Shown here one piece after another: positions 1 to 10,000 of a stretch of 23,747 bases of DNA. The notes below the pieces were generated by a model. The model did no database searches, was not told where the DNA came from, and saw only the letters and a program-made list of their open reading frames with translations. Source of the stretch: a virus; the IMG/VR virus record IMGVR_UViG_3300025674_000398, positions 1 to 23,747 of that record; one strand, given 5' to 3'. Every line of letters begins with the position of its first letter. Position 1 is the stretch's first letter. Position numbers and translations under genes: made by a program.

Positions 1-54
1 CCTGCTGATCCAGCACTGCCTGCACTACCTGCTGATCCAGCACTGCCTGCACTA
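1..54. repeat. 27-bp perfect tandem repeat, two copies, running off the edge
   Basis: Bases 1-27 and 28-54 are identical. Each unit encodes nine residues of the GSA triplet tract of the partial minus-strand gene. The array may continue outside the window. Confidence 0.9.
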
Positions 55-683
55 CCAGAACTACCAGAACTTGCATATGTTAATCCGGAAGATCCTGAAG
101 TACCTGCAGAACCAGAAGTACCCGCACTACCTGATGATCCAGAAGATCCTTGTGGTCCGGCAAAACTAAAACTAATGTAGATCTCATCACCATCGGAAAA
201 ATTATCAGTCGTAACTATAGATGATAAATTTAAAGTAAACCATCCTGTAGATCCAGGTGATTCTTCTGTGATATCTGTAATTTCAAATACATTATAATTA
301 GAAATATTTTGAATATTGTTTAATTTAACAAAACCTTTTAAGTCAGAAGAACCGTGTCTGTAAAAAACGGCAAATAAACCTGAAAGATCAATTGATTCAG
401 CATCCGATGAAGAGATATATAATTCGGAAATGTTATTTAATGAAGTATTATCAAATGAAAAATTACCTGAACCAGGATTAGTGTATGATGTACTACTGCT
501 AAAAATAAATTTATATATATTTGCCGCATTTACACCTGAAGAACCTGAGGTACCAACACTACCTGATGATCCAGATGATCCAGATGATCCAGAAGTACCA
601 GATGATCCAGAAGTACCAGATGATCCAGAGGTACCGTCATTTCCTTCATTAAAAACATCATTAAATTTAATATAACTAGGCAT
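1..683 (-). CDS. Ser-Gly repeat virion (fibre-like) protein, C-terminus beyond the window
   Basis: The frame starts at ATG 683-681 and is still open at base 1, so only the first 227 codons are seen. The N-terminus MPSYIKFNDVFNEGNDG leads into a short Gly-Ser/Thr tract (GTSGSSG-type triplets), then a folded domain of about 130 residues. That domain begins NIYKFIFSSST and ends YISFSFAGPQG, and it is the same type as the three 'type A' domains of the 4717-residue protein and the one in the 850-residue protein. After GPQG the Gly-X-Y register resumes, a GLTYASSG cassette follows, and then a GSAGSA tract leaves the window. AAGG lies 12 bases before the ATG, a distant and weak ribosome site. The gene is probably the next member of the same late fibre cluster, separated from the 121-residue gene by a 160-base gap that could carry its own promoter. 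An extended virion appendage role is inferred from domain type and context; the receptor or partner is unknown. Confidence 0.85.
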   Translation of the reverse strand, partial: MPSYIKFNDVFNEGNDGTSGSSGTSGSSGTSGSSGSSGSSGSVGTSGSSGVNAANIYKFIFSSSTSYTNPGSGNFSFDNTSLNNISELYISSSDAESIDLSGLFAVFYRHGSSDLKGFVKLNNIQNISNYNVFEITDITEESPGSTGWFTLNLSSIVTTDNFSDGDEIYISFSFAGPQGSSGSSGSAGTSGSAGTSGSSGLTYASSGSSGSAGSAGSAGSAGSAGSA

Positions 684-711
684 TAAATATTCTAACCTTA
701 ATAATAAGTAT

Positions 712-725
712 CACCAGTTCTGGTG
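712..725 (-). promoter_or_regulatory. Small hairpin in the leader of the leftmost gene
   Basis: CACCAG at 712-717 is followed by TT and then CTGGTG at 720-725. On the minus-strand RNA this gives a stem of five or six pairs with a GAAC loop, about 28 bases before the ATG of the leftmost gene. It has no following T run, so it is more likely an RNA leader element than a terminator. Function is unknown. Confidence 0.4.
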
Positions 726-795
726 TAAATGTAAAATTTATTTTGAATTTTTAAAAAACATTTCTTTACAATAAAATGACAAAAATATATAAGAT

Positions 796-802
796 TATTT
801 AG
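796..802 (-). promoter_or_regulatory. Possible late promoter (CTAAATA)
   Basis: The minus strand reads CTAAATA from 802 to 796. Late promoters of T4-like phages have a TATAAATA-type -10 element, and degenerate forms occur in marine relatives. It lies about 113 bases before the ATG at 683. In such AT-rich sequence a seven-base match can occur by chance, so this is only a candidate. Confidence 0.25.
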
Positions 803-843
803 ATTAAATACAGTTGCAAAAAAAATACAAATTTTAATTCTCA

Positions 844-1209
844 TCAATAAGACCTAATTTGTATAATAGAATCATTTGATGCAATAGATTGTATTTCTAT
901 ATGTGTACAACCTCTTTGTGCAAGCGTTTGTGCAGTAAAAATTCCCGTTGAACTATCATAAATTCCTGATCTATATTCATATAAACTACTAGATAAATTG
1001 TTTGTTCCTGAAACATCTCTTGTAGAAGTTATTTCGGGAGTTAACAATAATCCATTTAAATATACATCTACATTTCCTGATATATGAGGTTCAAAAAAAA
1101 TCATCGTATCAAGAGAAGGATAAGATAAAATAACAGTATTTGAATTCTTAACATATAATTTGAATTGAGATTTAGACAAACCTCGGTTAAATTTTACATA
1201 ATTGGACAT
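844..1209 (-). CDS. Small virion-type protein of 121 residues, function unknown
   Basis: The frame starts at ATG 1209-1207, two bases after the TAA of the upstream 104-residue gene, and ends with tandem TGA TGA stops (846-841). The spacing implies translational coupling; no clear Shine-Dalgarno sequence is seen before the ATG. The product has no signal peptide or membrane segment and looks like a compact beta-rich protein (for example VDVYLNGLLLTPEI and a C-terminal HIEIQSIASNDSIIQIRSY). The phrase 'YLNGLLL' is typical of small beta domains in phage tail and fibre proteins that describe a loop after a strand, but I cannot name the family. Its first residues, MSNYVKFNRG, resemble the start of the leftmost gene (MPSYIKFNDV), which hints at a shared N-terminal segment. 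A structural role is inferred from its place in the cluster. Confidence 0.8.
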   Translation of the reverse strand: MSNYVKFNRGLSKSQFKLYVKNSNTVILSYPSLDTMIFFEPHISGNVDVYLNGLLLTPEITSTRDVSGTNNLSSSLYEYRSGIYDSSTGIFTAQTLAQRGCTHIEIQSIASNDSIIQIRSY

Positions 1210-1211
1210 TT

Positions 1212-1526
1212 TTAAATACCAGTATAACTAATTGTAGCACTTGCTAATGATGCTGTATTGGCAGACATAAAAATTTTATCACCATTAGACAAAATCAATC
1301 TTTCTGTACCAAAAACAAAAGTATCTGTGCTAAAAACTATTAAATTTTTAATGATTGCATTTTGATCAGAAACTGAAGATCCACTTGGTACAACATGTAT
1401 GTTTATTTGAACATCATCAGTTTCACTATAATTACATACAAATATTGTTGTAACAGCACTGTCACCTCCTGCTGATTCGAATATTTCAGTATCTGTTGTT
1501 CCTATTAAATTATTTTGTATTGCCAT
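1212..1526 (-). CDS. Small conserved virion-type protein of 104 residues
   Basis: ATG 1526-1524 overlaps the TAA of the 850-residue gene by one base (TAATG), a classic coupling arrangement; the stop is TAA at 1214-1212. The sequence opens MAIQNNLIGTTDTEIFESAG and has a predicted all-beta pattern: alternating hydrophobics in VTTIFVCNYSE and VQINIHVVPSG, then ERLILSNGDKIFMSAN. I recognise this pattern as a small protein often seen beside tail or fibre genes in marine T4-like phages, where it is annotated as a virion structural protein; that is from memory, not a search. No catalytic motif, signal peptide or membrane segment is visible. A likely role is a small structural or decoration subunit made together with the flanking fibre proteins. 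Confidence 0.85.
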   Translation of the reverse strand: MAIQNNLIGTTDTEIFESAGGDSAVTTIFVCNYSETDDVQINIHVVPSGSSVSDQNAIIKNLIVFSTDTFVFGTERLILSNGDKIFMSANTASLASATISYTGI

Positions 1527-4078
1527 TAAAATATCAATCCATATGTAATTGCTTTTTTACGTGAAACTAATTCATCTGAATTAGAATCATTTTTAAAATA
1601 TAAACCAGTTCCGCCTGATGCAACCGATTTAGAGTATAAAGATGAAACGCCACCTGGAGTAAAAGGATCGTTATCTAATATCTCAAAATAAGCGTAACCT
1701 GATGATCCTGAGCTACCACTTAAAACACTTACTTTTCCTGTAATATTAAGTGTACTGCCATCAAAAGTTAAATTTGCTTCTCCAGTTCCTGATCCGTCAG
1801 CATTTAAACTAATTAAATAATTTTCCCCTACATTATTTAGACTAATTACCCCGTTAGTTCCTGAAGAGCCACTCGTACCTGGATTACCTATCAACACAAA
1901 AGAAATAATGCAACTATCGCCATTAGAAAAAATTGTTGTCGAACCTGCAACATAATTGACTGTAAATTCATGATAAGTGTGTAATTGTGAATCATAATAT
2001 AGATCGGTAATGTTAAAAATTAAAAATTTTGATGCGTCATCTTTTTGTGTGATCTTTACTTGAGCATAAGTTGGATTTTCAGTTATTGAATTAATCGAGC
2101 TGTAATAATCATGAACATCTACATTATCAACAGTTAAATCACTAATATAAATTTTTGTAATAGATGATGGTGTTGACGAATCAAAAGAAAAATCATTAAA
2201 ACCAGGAGATTGAGTATTAGAATCATCATAATTATATTCAAATGAAACTCCTCCATATATTCCTGAAGTTCCTGATGATCCAGCACTACCTGAAGTCCCT
2301 ACTGAACCTGAAGATCCAGAAGTTCCTGAACTACCAGCACTACCTGCTGATCCGGCACTGCCAGCACTGCCAGCACTACCTGATGAACCTGAAGATCCAG
2401 AAGTTCCTACTGATCCTGAAGATCCAGAAGTTCCCGAACTACCTGCTGAACCGGCACTTCCAGCACTGCCTGCTGAACCGGCACTACCAGCAGAACCTGA
2501 AGATCCAGAAGTTCCTACTGATCCTGAAGATCCAGAAGTTCCTGAACTACCAGCACTACCTGCTGAACCGGCACTCCCTGCACTACCTGCTGAACCGGCA
2601 CTCCCTGCACTACCTGCTGAACCGGCACTCCCTGCCGAACCTGCACTACCAGCACTCCCTGCCGAACCTGCACTACCAGCACTACCGGCACTACCTGCTG
2701 AACCTGCACTACCAGCACTACCAGCACTACCTGCTGAACCTGCACTACCAGCACTACCAGCACTACCTGCTGAACCTGCACTACCAGCACTACCTGCTGA
2801 ACCTGCACTGCCAGCACTACCCGCACTACCTGCGGAACCTGCACTACCTGCTGATCCGGCACTACCAGCACTACCAGCACTACCTGCTGAACCAGCACTA
2901 CCAGCACTACCAGCACTACCTGCAGAACCAGCACTTCCTGCACTACCTGCGGAACCTGCACTACCTGCTGATCCTGCACTACCAGCACTACCAGCACTAC
3001 CTGCTGAACCAGCACTACCAGCACTTCCTGCACTACCTGCTGATCCAGCACTTCCTGCACTACCTGCTGATCCGGCACTACCAGCACTACCTGCTGATCC
3101 AGCACTTCCTGCACTTCCTGCAGAACCTGCACTACCTGCACTTCCTGCACTACCTGATGACCCAGATGTACCAGATGAACCTGCACTTGCATCTCTACCA
3201 GATGTACCAGAAGAACCAGATGAACCTGCAGAACCGGATGAACCTGCAGAACCGGATTCTCCAGATGATGAACTTAAGCCTGAACTACCTGAACTACCTG
3301 AAATATTTCCAACAGGTGTAGGATACCAATCTTCACCATTATACATCAAAATATCACTTACACCAGCACTTCCAGCAGAACCAAAATTTAAATCTCTTAA
3401 TTTTAAATTTTTAATCCCTTTTCTACCTACATACCTTGCCCCTTTAATTAAATAAATAGATCTTGAAGTTTTATTATTTTCGTATGCAGAAGGAACACCA
3501 TTAGTGAAAGTTAAAAGACCAGCATCTAAATCAAAATACCATTCAATTCCAGAAGTTCCTGGAAAAATTTCCTGATAACCAGGTAAAGTTGTAGGATCTA
3601 CATTTTCGCCATGATGACCACTTTCCGCTATTGCTATTTTTACTAGATAAGTCGGACCAAAATATCCAAAGATGATCCACTCTTTTAGTCTAGTCGTTAT
3701 TGCTTGACTTATTGAAGATCTATCCGAACAAGCAATGAAAGTTTTTATAACACCATCTTCAGCAGAAGCAGGCATTGGATATAATTCTAATATTCCTGCT
3801 ACATCTCCAACTTGATCAGAGCCTTGACTACCATCAGAAGATAGTGTATTATTATTTGTATAAACTAAACGTATCTGATCATTGACAGAGTAATCTGGTA
3901 ATAAAACTGTATTGTAAAGTAGATCGCTGTCTAACCATAGATTATCGCCAGGATTATAAATCGGACTATCTAAAACCTCAGCGGTTGGAGAAATAACCGA
4001 ATCTCTTGCAGTTCTAGCAACTCCATAATTTATTTTTTTATCTAATCTATTTGTTACTTTACTATTTTCAATTGCCAT
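1526..4078 (-). CDS. Modular fibre-like virion protein with a GSA repeat shaft (850 residues)
   Basis: I choose ATG 4078 (MAIENSKVTNRLDKK) rather than the TTG two codons upstream: the sequence GAAGGG lies about 8 bases before this ATG, within the last codons of the giant upstream gene, whose TGA (4083-4081) is 2 bases before the ATG. Order of parts: residues 1 to about 255 form a unique N-terminal globular region, with KEWIIFGYFGPTYLVKI and later IEWYFDLDAGLLTFTNG, a style of domain seen in marine phage structural proteins. Residues about 257-606 are almost pure Gly-Ser-Ala/Ser/Thr triplets, with one GRDASAG cassette. Residues about 607-735 are a 'type A' beta domain (VSFEYNYDD to SFVLIGNPG). 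The C-terminus has a short beta stretch (NLTFDGSTLNITG), another GSSGSSG linker, and an ending with ELVSRKKAITYGLIF. The plan fits a trimeric or extended appendage with head and tip domains separated by a flexible shaft. Partner and receptor are unknown. Confidence 0.88.
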   Translation of the reverse strand: MAIENSKVTNRLDKKINYGVARTARDSVISPTAEVLDSPIYNPGDNLWLDSDLLYNTVLLPDYSVNDQIRLVYTNNNTLSSDGSQGSDQVGDVAGILELYPMPASAEDGVIKTFIACSDRSSISQAITTRLKEWIIFGYFGPTYLVKIAIAESGHHGENVDPTTLPGYQEIFPGTSGIEWYFDLDAGLLTFTNGVPSAYENNKTSRSIYLIKGARYVGRKGIKNLKLRDLNFGSAGSAGVSDILMYNGEDWYPTPVGNISGSSGSSGLSSSSGESGSAGSSGSAGSSGSSGTSGRDASAGSSGTSGSSGSAGSAGSAGSAGSAGSAGSAGSAGSAGSAGSAGSAGSAGSAGSAGSAGSAGSAGSAGSAGSAGSAGSAGSAGSAGSAGSAGSAGSAGSAGSAGSAGSAGSAGSAGSAGSAGSAGSAGSAGSAGSAGSAGSAGSAGSAGSAGSAGSAGSAGSAGSAGSAGSAGSAGSAGSAGSAGSAGSAGSAGSAGSAGSAGSAGSAGSAGSSGTSGSSGSVGTSGSSGSAGSAGSAGSAGSAGSAGSSGTSGSSGSVGTSGSSGSSGSAGSAGSAGSAGSAGSSGTSGSSGSVGTSGSAGSSGTSGIYGGVSFEYNYDDSNTQSPGFNDFSFDSSTPSSITKIYISDLTVDNVDVHDYYSSINSITENPTYAQVKITQKDDASKFLIFNITDLYYDSQLHTYHEFTVNYVAGSTTIFSNGDSCIISFVLIGNPGTSGSSGTNGVISLNNVGENYLISLNADGSGTGEANLTFDGSTLNITGKVSVLSGSSGSSGYAYFEILDNDPFTPGGVSSLYSKSVASGGTGLYFKNDSNSDELVSRKKAITYGLIF
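2263..3310 (-). repeat. GSA-triplet coding tract of the 850-residue protein
   Basis: About 350 residues of the minus-strand protein are Gly-Ser-X triplets, mainly GSA in the centre and GSS, GTS and GSV at the left end. At DNA level there are exact short arrays, such as a 27-bp unit repeated with period 27 from about 2564 (starts at 2564, 2591 and 2618). GC content is visibly higher than in flanking genes. Boundaries are approximate. Confidence 0.9.
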
Positions 4079-4080
4079 AA

Positions 4081-7000
4081 TCAATACCCTTCAATCGTAA
4101 TAGAAGAAATATATTGACCTTGAGATAATTTAAATCTCAATAGAACTAGATATGGCGAATTTGCATTTGCGGTTGTTGCAGAACCAAGAGTTATGTAATA
4201 TGTGCCACCATTCGTACCAACAGTTTCACCAGGTTCATTTGAATCTCTAACACCCAAACTATTATTTGTAAATATTTGATCTCCGGGAAGTCCTGCCGCC
4301 CCATAATTTGTTAAACCTTCTAACCATCCGTTAGTTGAAATTGCAGATTGTTCTAAGGTATGCAATCCATCACCAGCGGTAGGAGCAGCAACAAAAAAGT
4401 CATCAAAAGATCCTGAAATAGTCATTTTAAATTTATTAATATTTTGTCTACAGAAACCAACAGTTAAATATTGTATTCCTGTAGTGGGTATGGTTGTTCT
4501 ATTTAAATTATTTGATAAACCTGGTAAATAACTTGTATAATCATTATTATCCCACTGGAATCTATCATCACCTGAATATGGAATTAAAACAACATCATAA
4601 TCATTTAACACAGTATTTTGAGAGTCCCATACATTATTATCATAAAAATTAGTTGAAGAATTATATGATGGAGTATCTGCGTTTGATGAAAATCCTGTCA
4701 TTCTTTTCAAGACCGTTCTTCCTGTTACTATAGTACCCCATCCGTTAGTATTCACAATTGCACCTAAATCATCTTCTTGTTGTGTAGGCGTAGACGCCCA
4801 ATACATAATATTTTTCAAAGAATTAGAATCCACAAAACTTCCTTGACCAATATGATTTTGTGAACTTATTTTTAATCCTCCATCAAAACCTTTACCGGTT
4901 GTTGATAGTGATACAACTGTAGGATTTATGTTAAAATCAGATTCTAATTGCAAAGGAGGTGTTAATCCTAAATCACTTAAAGATTTTGTCACCTGATCAC
5001 CTAGTATAGTAGATGTTCCTCTATTATCGATAATCAATGGATCCAATTCAGTATAAACTTTTGTTGTTAAATTATTTATTTTTATTCCACTTATAGTTAT
5101 TTCTGCACCTGTATTAATATAAGGCATTGATGAAGCATATCTCAGTGTTCCATTATTAGTTATCGATAAACTAAACAAATCCACACCAGAACCAATGGAA
5201 GGCAACGTTGTAGTTGGATCAACAACTAATTCTAAAATATCAGAATATGTTGTTACATCATTAGGAGAAGTTCCCGAAATGTGTTTTATTTTGTAAGTAT
5301 GATAACCCTCAGATGCTGACGTAACATATATTTTACATTTTATATATCGGTAAAACTTTTCAGGTATTATATTATTATCTGGAGAAGTAGAATCTGATGC
5401 ATCAATATCTTCATCCAACATTAAATCACCATAAGTTCCTACTTGTGATGTTATGTCTAAACTTGAAATTTGTCCATCAACAGTTGTATCTTGATGTATT
5501 AATTCAAGTGTACCTCCATTATTACCATCACCTAAAAACTTTCTAACATAATCAGATTGTAAAGATGTTTCAATTATACTACCAGTGACAACTTTTACTG
5601 TATCTCCTGGACTGAGAGATGAATCAGATGGTAAAATTGCAGAATTACATACCAACGCATTTCCACTATTCAATAATTCAAATGTAATTCCAGTATAATT
5701 ATCTGGAACGGAACTAACAGGTACAGTAGAAATTTCTATATAATCGGTTTTTATTTCTGTATCCGAATCTGTTCCTCCAGGATTTTGTGTATTTTCTGCA
5801 AATAATGTGATTTCATACGTGCCTACAGCATTAAATGTATGATTAGGATTTTGACTTGTATCAGTTTGAGTGTCGCCAAAATCCCATGACCATGTATCAA
5901 CGTTTTCTGATGTATCTAAAAATGATACCTGATTTCTATCATTACCTTCATAATCTGTAAAGATAAATCCTTTTCTAGAACTCTCTCCAGTATATGAAGT
6001 TGATAGAGTTGTAAATTGTCCTACAAAATTTGCTCTAGTATCTTTATAAATTGATATATCTTGATCAGTTGTAGAGAATGGCGCATTAGTATGATTTGAG
6101 CCATTGATTTCTAATGAAATTGTTTTTATTTCTGGATCAGAACCAGTTGTGTTTGACTGACGTTTAAAATGAATTTCCTGACTACTAAACGGATTGACAT
6201 TATAAATCTGTGTCGATAAATCATTGAATGAATCATATAAATCCCATTCAAATCTTGTGCCTAAATCTCCGTTAATTGAACCAGAACTTATCGTTACGCT
6301 TAAAGTTACTGGTAAACCCTCTAGACCTGATACATTGTTTACCGAATCTTCATTATCTCCCGCATTGGGTGTTGCGGTCCAGGTTACTAATCCAGTATAA
6401 TCACGATAAATATTCAAAATCAATGGAACTGATTCCGTATCTTTGACTGAATCTAATGGGCTAGTTTGATCATTATACAAATATAGATTTATTGTTTTCT
6501 GTATGTCTTCAGTAATACCTGTGAATGTATGATTGAAAGTTGTTGTTGCATTTGATTCCCAGGTAGATTCAATATCTGTTATGTCACTAGTACTCAAAAC
6601 GTCATTATCATTGAAAATACTTACATTTGAAGGATATGTTTCTCCGTCTCCTAAATCCATCGCCCAATGAGAATAATTTTGAGAATTGCTGATATCAAAT
6701 GAAATTTGTACACTATCCCCTAAATTACTCGAATCTTCATCCATATTTTCAGTGTTACCATTAGTGCCTGTTACGATGGTATTGTCTGATTGAATGTAAA
6801 AATAATCAAATGTAGGTATAGGTTTATCATTGAAAACTTCAATATAATCTGTTCTTTTAAATATTGAAAAACTTCCATGAGAATTTGTGTACTGTGCATC
6901 TGTTCTATATGCTTTCAGTGTGACGGAAAGTTTTACAACTGATAATTGGGATAATGCAGATGCAGTATAAGTATGTGTTATTGATGTTGATGTACTATTT

Positions 7001-10000
7001 ACTAATCCTGAACCATCTCCAAAATCCCATTGATATTCCATGTTCTCTTGATTTTGATATACCTCAGAATCTATTGTAAACTCGACCGTATCACCTGCAA
7101 CAATTTCCAATAAATCAGCTGAAAACTTTGCTGTTCTCACAAAAGTATTGTTATGAATGTTTAATAATGTTTCGTTTAATTTATCAAGTCCATCACTGAG
7201 AGTATCCTGTAAGTCTATACCTGCCAACACATCAAAACTTGTTTCAAATGTAGTGTTGCTTGTCAATAATGCACCATCACTGAAAGTTCCATCAGTAACA
7301 TTACCTATGATTAAACCACTACCAGAAGATTGTCCTAAACTTGCCGAAGAAACAGGTTCCCATGTACTTCCTGTCCAAACTAATGCGGAATCTTGTGGAA
7401 TATTTTGAGGTATTGTTGTGTCATTAAGTTCATATAAATTACTTACTCCATCAGTTCCTGAACTACCTGATGATCCTGCAGGACCAGTAGCACCATTTAA
7501 ATTTATAGACCAACTAGTGTATGTGCCTGAACCATCTACTAATATAGGATTTATAGTTAAAGAACCGCTATTTTTATTATAATTTGTAACTAATCCTATA
7601 ATTCTATTATCAGCATCATGTGCTATTATAACTTCTTGACCAATTGAATATGATAATCCAGTTCCTATTAAGAATGTTAAATTACTACCGGTACCAATTG
7701 TATTAGAAGTTGAAGATGTCGAAGCATATATGTCACCAGTATATCCTGAACTTCCTGAAGTGCCCGTACTTCCTGAGGTACCTGAACTACCTGAAGAACC
7801 TGAAGTTCCTGAAGTTCCTGAAGTTCCTGTTTGTCCAGATGTTCCAGATGTACCTGAACTACCTGAAGAGCCTGAAGTTCCTGAAGTTCCTGAAGTTCCT
7901 GATGTACCTGAACTTCCTGAAGAACCTGAAGTTCCTGAAGTTCCTGTTTGTCCAGAAGTTCCGGAAGATCCAGAAGTTCCAGAAGATCCAGATGTGCCCG
8001 AAGAACCTGATGATCCTGATGATCCTGATGTACCATCTGACCCCGATGTGCCTGATGACCCCGCAGATCCAGATGTACCTGCAGAACCTGCACTAGCATC
8101 TCGACCAGATGTACCAGACGATCCAGCGCTTCCTGAAGTTCCTGAAGATCCAGCACTACCTGCAGAACCTGCACTACCAGAACTTCCAGATGATCCTGCA
8201 CTACCAGAACTTCCAGCAGATCCTGCACTACCAGAACTACCAGCACTACCAGCAGATCCTGCACTACCAGAACTACCAGCACTACCAGCAGATCCTGCAC
8301 TACCAGCAGATCCTGCACTACCAGAACTACCAGAAGATCCAGAACTAGCATATGTTAGACCAGAAGATCCAGACGTTCCTGATGAACCTGCTGATCCTGA
8401 ACTACCTGATGATCCAGATGTGCCTGTTGAACCTGATGTGCCTGAAGATCCTGAACTTCCAGAACTTCCTGCTGATCCTGAACTTCCAGAACTTCCTGCT
8501 GATCCTGAACTTCCAGAACTTCCTGCAGAACCTGCACTACCTGATGATCCTGCAGAACCTGCACTACCTGATGATCCTGCAGAACCTGCACTACCTGATG
8601 ATCCTGCAGAACCTGCACTACCTGCGGTACCAGATGAACCAGATGTTCCAGCATCAGGTATTATAGAAATTGATATGAAAACATCAGTACCATCAATCTG
8701 ATTTGACCAGTTTATGTCAGAAATATAATTAACATCTAATGTTCTATAATTTCCATTGTCTGTTTGAGAAGTGACAAAATAATTTGCGACCCAAGAAGCG
8801 TCATATGTTGATCTTATAGCGATTATCGATTTACTTGCTGATGAAGAATCTGTTAGTGCATCAAAAGTAACAGAATTATTTCCTCCATCTTTACTAATTT
8901 CATGAATGTAAATTTCATCTACTAATGAAGGATCAGAATTATTTAATCTAAAAGTTCCTGATGGTATCGATATGTCAGTTGTTGTAGTTGAATATTGATA
9001 GAAAACACCAAATGAAGGAAATCCAGATGTACCTGATGATCCAGAACTACCGGTTGTGCCAGATGATCCAGATGATCCAGATGTACCTGTTGATCCTGAA
9101 GTTCCAGAACTACCAGCACTACCTGAAGATCCAGCACTACCAGCACTACCAGCACTACCTGCTGAACCTGCTGATCCGGCACTACCAGAACTACCAGCAC
9201 TGCCTGAAGATCCAGCACTACCAGAACTACCAGCACTACCAGCACTACCAGCACTACCAGCACTACCAGCACTACCTGCGGAACCTGCTGATCCGGCACT
9301 ACCTGCACTACCTGCAGATCCAGCACTACCTGCACTACCAGCACTACCTGCGGAACCTGCAGATCCAGCGCTACCTGCACTACCTGCGGAACCTGCAGAT
9401 CCAGCGCTACCTGCTGATCCGGCACTACCTGCACTACCTGCAGATCCAGCACTACCAGCACTACCAGCACTACCTGCTGAACCTGCTGATCCGGCACTAC
9501 CTGCTGATCCTGCTGAACCTGAAGAACCTGACGTGCCAGATGATGCATCGCCAAATGTTACAGTTGCATAACCTGCTTGACTATTTCCAAAACCCCAATC
9601 TACTTCGATTCTATTTTGATTTGTAAATTTAACTACATTTGGAAATATTTGGAAAAAATTCAAATCAGAAAATACAACATTAACTGGTCTTCCAATATTC
9701 AAATTATGATTGATCTGCCAATATCTACTTGATAAACTTTGAAAATGTATGTAAGTTCCACCATCTCTACCAGAAGTACCTGAACTACCTGCTGATCCGG
9801 CACTACCTGCACTACCTGCAGATCCAGCACTACCTGCACTACCAGCACTACCTGCTGAACCTGCTGATCCAGCACTACCTGCACTACCAGCACTACCTGC
9901 TGATCCAGCACTACCTGCTGAACCTGCTGATCCGGCACTACCTGCACTACCAGCACTACCTGCTGATCCAGCACTACCTGCAGATCCTGCACTACCTGCA

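Larger units (their letters stand above)
684..843. other. Non-coding gap between two fibre-cluster genes
   Basis: This 160-base AT-rich stretch is the only sizeable gap in the minus-strand cluster downstream of the portal gene. No reading frame of note is seen. It holds a small perfect inverted repeat (712-725) and a CTAAATA match on the minus strand (802-796). A run of eight T on the minus strand just after the upstream gene's stop has no GC-rich stem in front of it, so a terminator is not supported. Confidence 0.7.

Noticed and set aside
430-675. A plus-strand 81-codon frame ending in a Pro/Asp-rich run
   Set aside because: It is antisense to the leftmost gene's N-terminal domain, with no promoter or ribosome site.
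815-843. A T-rich run after the 121-residue gene as an intrinsic terminator on the minus strand
   Set aside because: There is no GC-rich stem before the run; only weak AT pairing is possible.
684-843. A tRNA or small RNA gene in the 160-base gap
   Set aside because: No cloverleaf or conserved acceptor and T-loop sequence is seen; the gap is mostly A and T with one short hairpin.
4079-4084. TTG start two codons upstream for the 850-residue gene
   Set aside because: The ATG at 4078 has a GAAGGG ribosome site at good spacing and gives an N-terminus (MAIEN) similar to that of the neighbouring 104-residue protein (MAIQN).
7735-8650. A CRISPR array was considered because of the regular repeats
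   Set aside because: The repeats are coding, in frame with the giant gene, have no unique equal-length spacers, and have no cas genes nearby.
7730-8701. A 323-codon plus-strand frame of [10 protein letters not shown] type
   Set aside because: It is an antisense shadow over tract 10, with no ribosome site and no domain outside the repeat complement.
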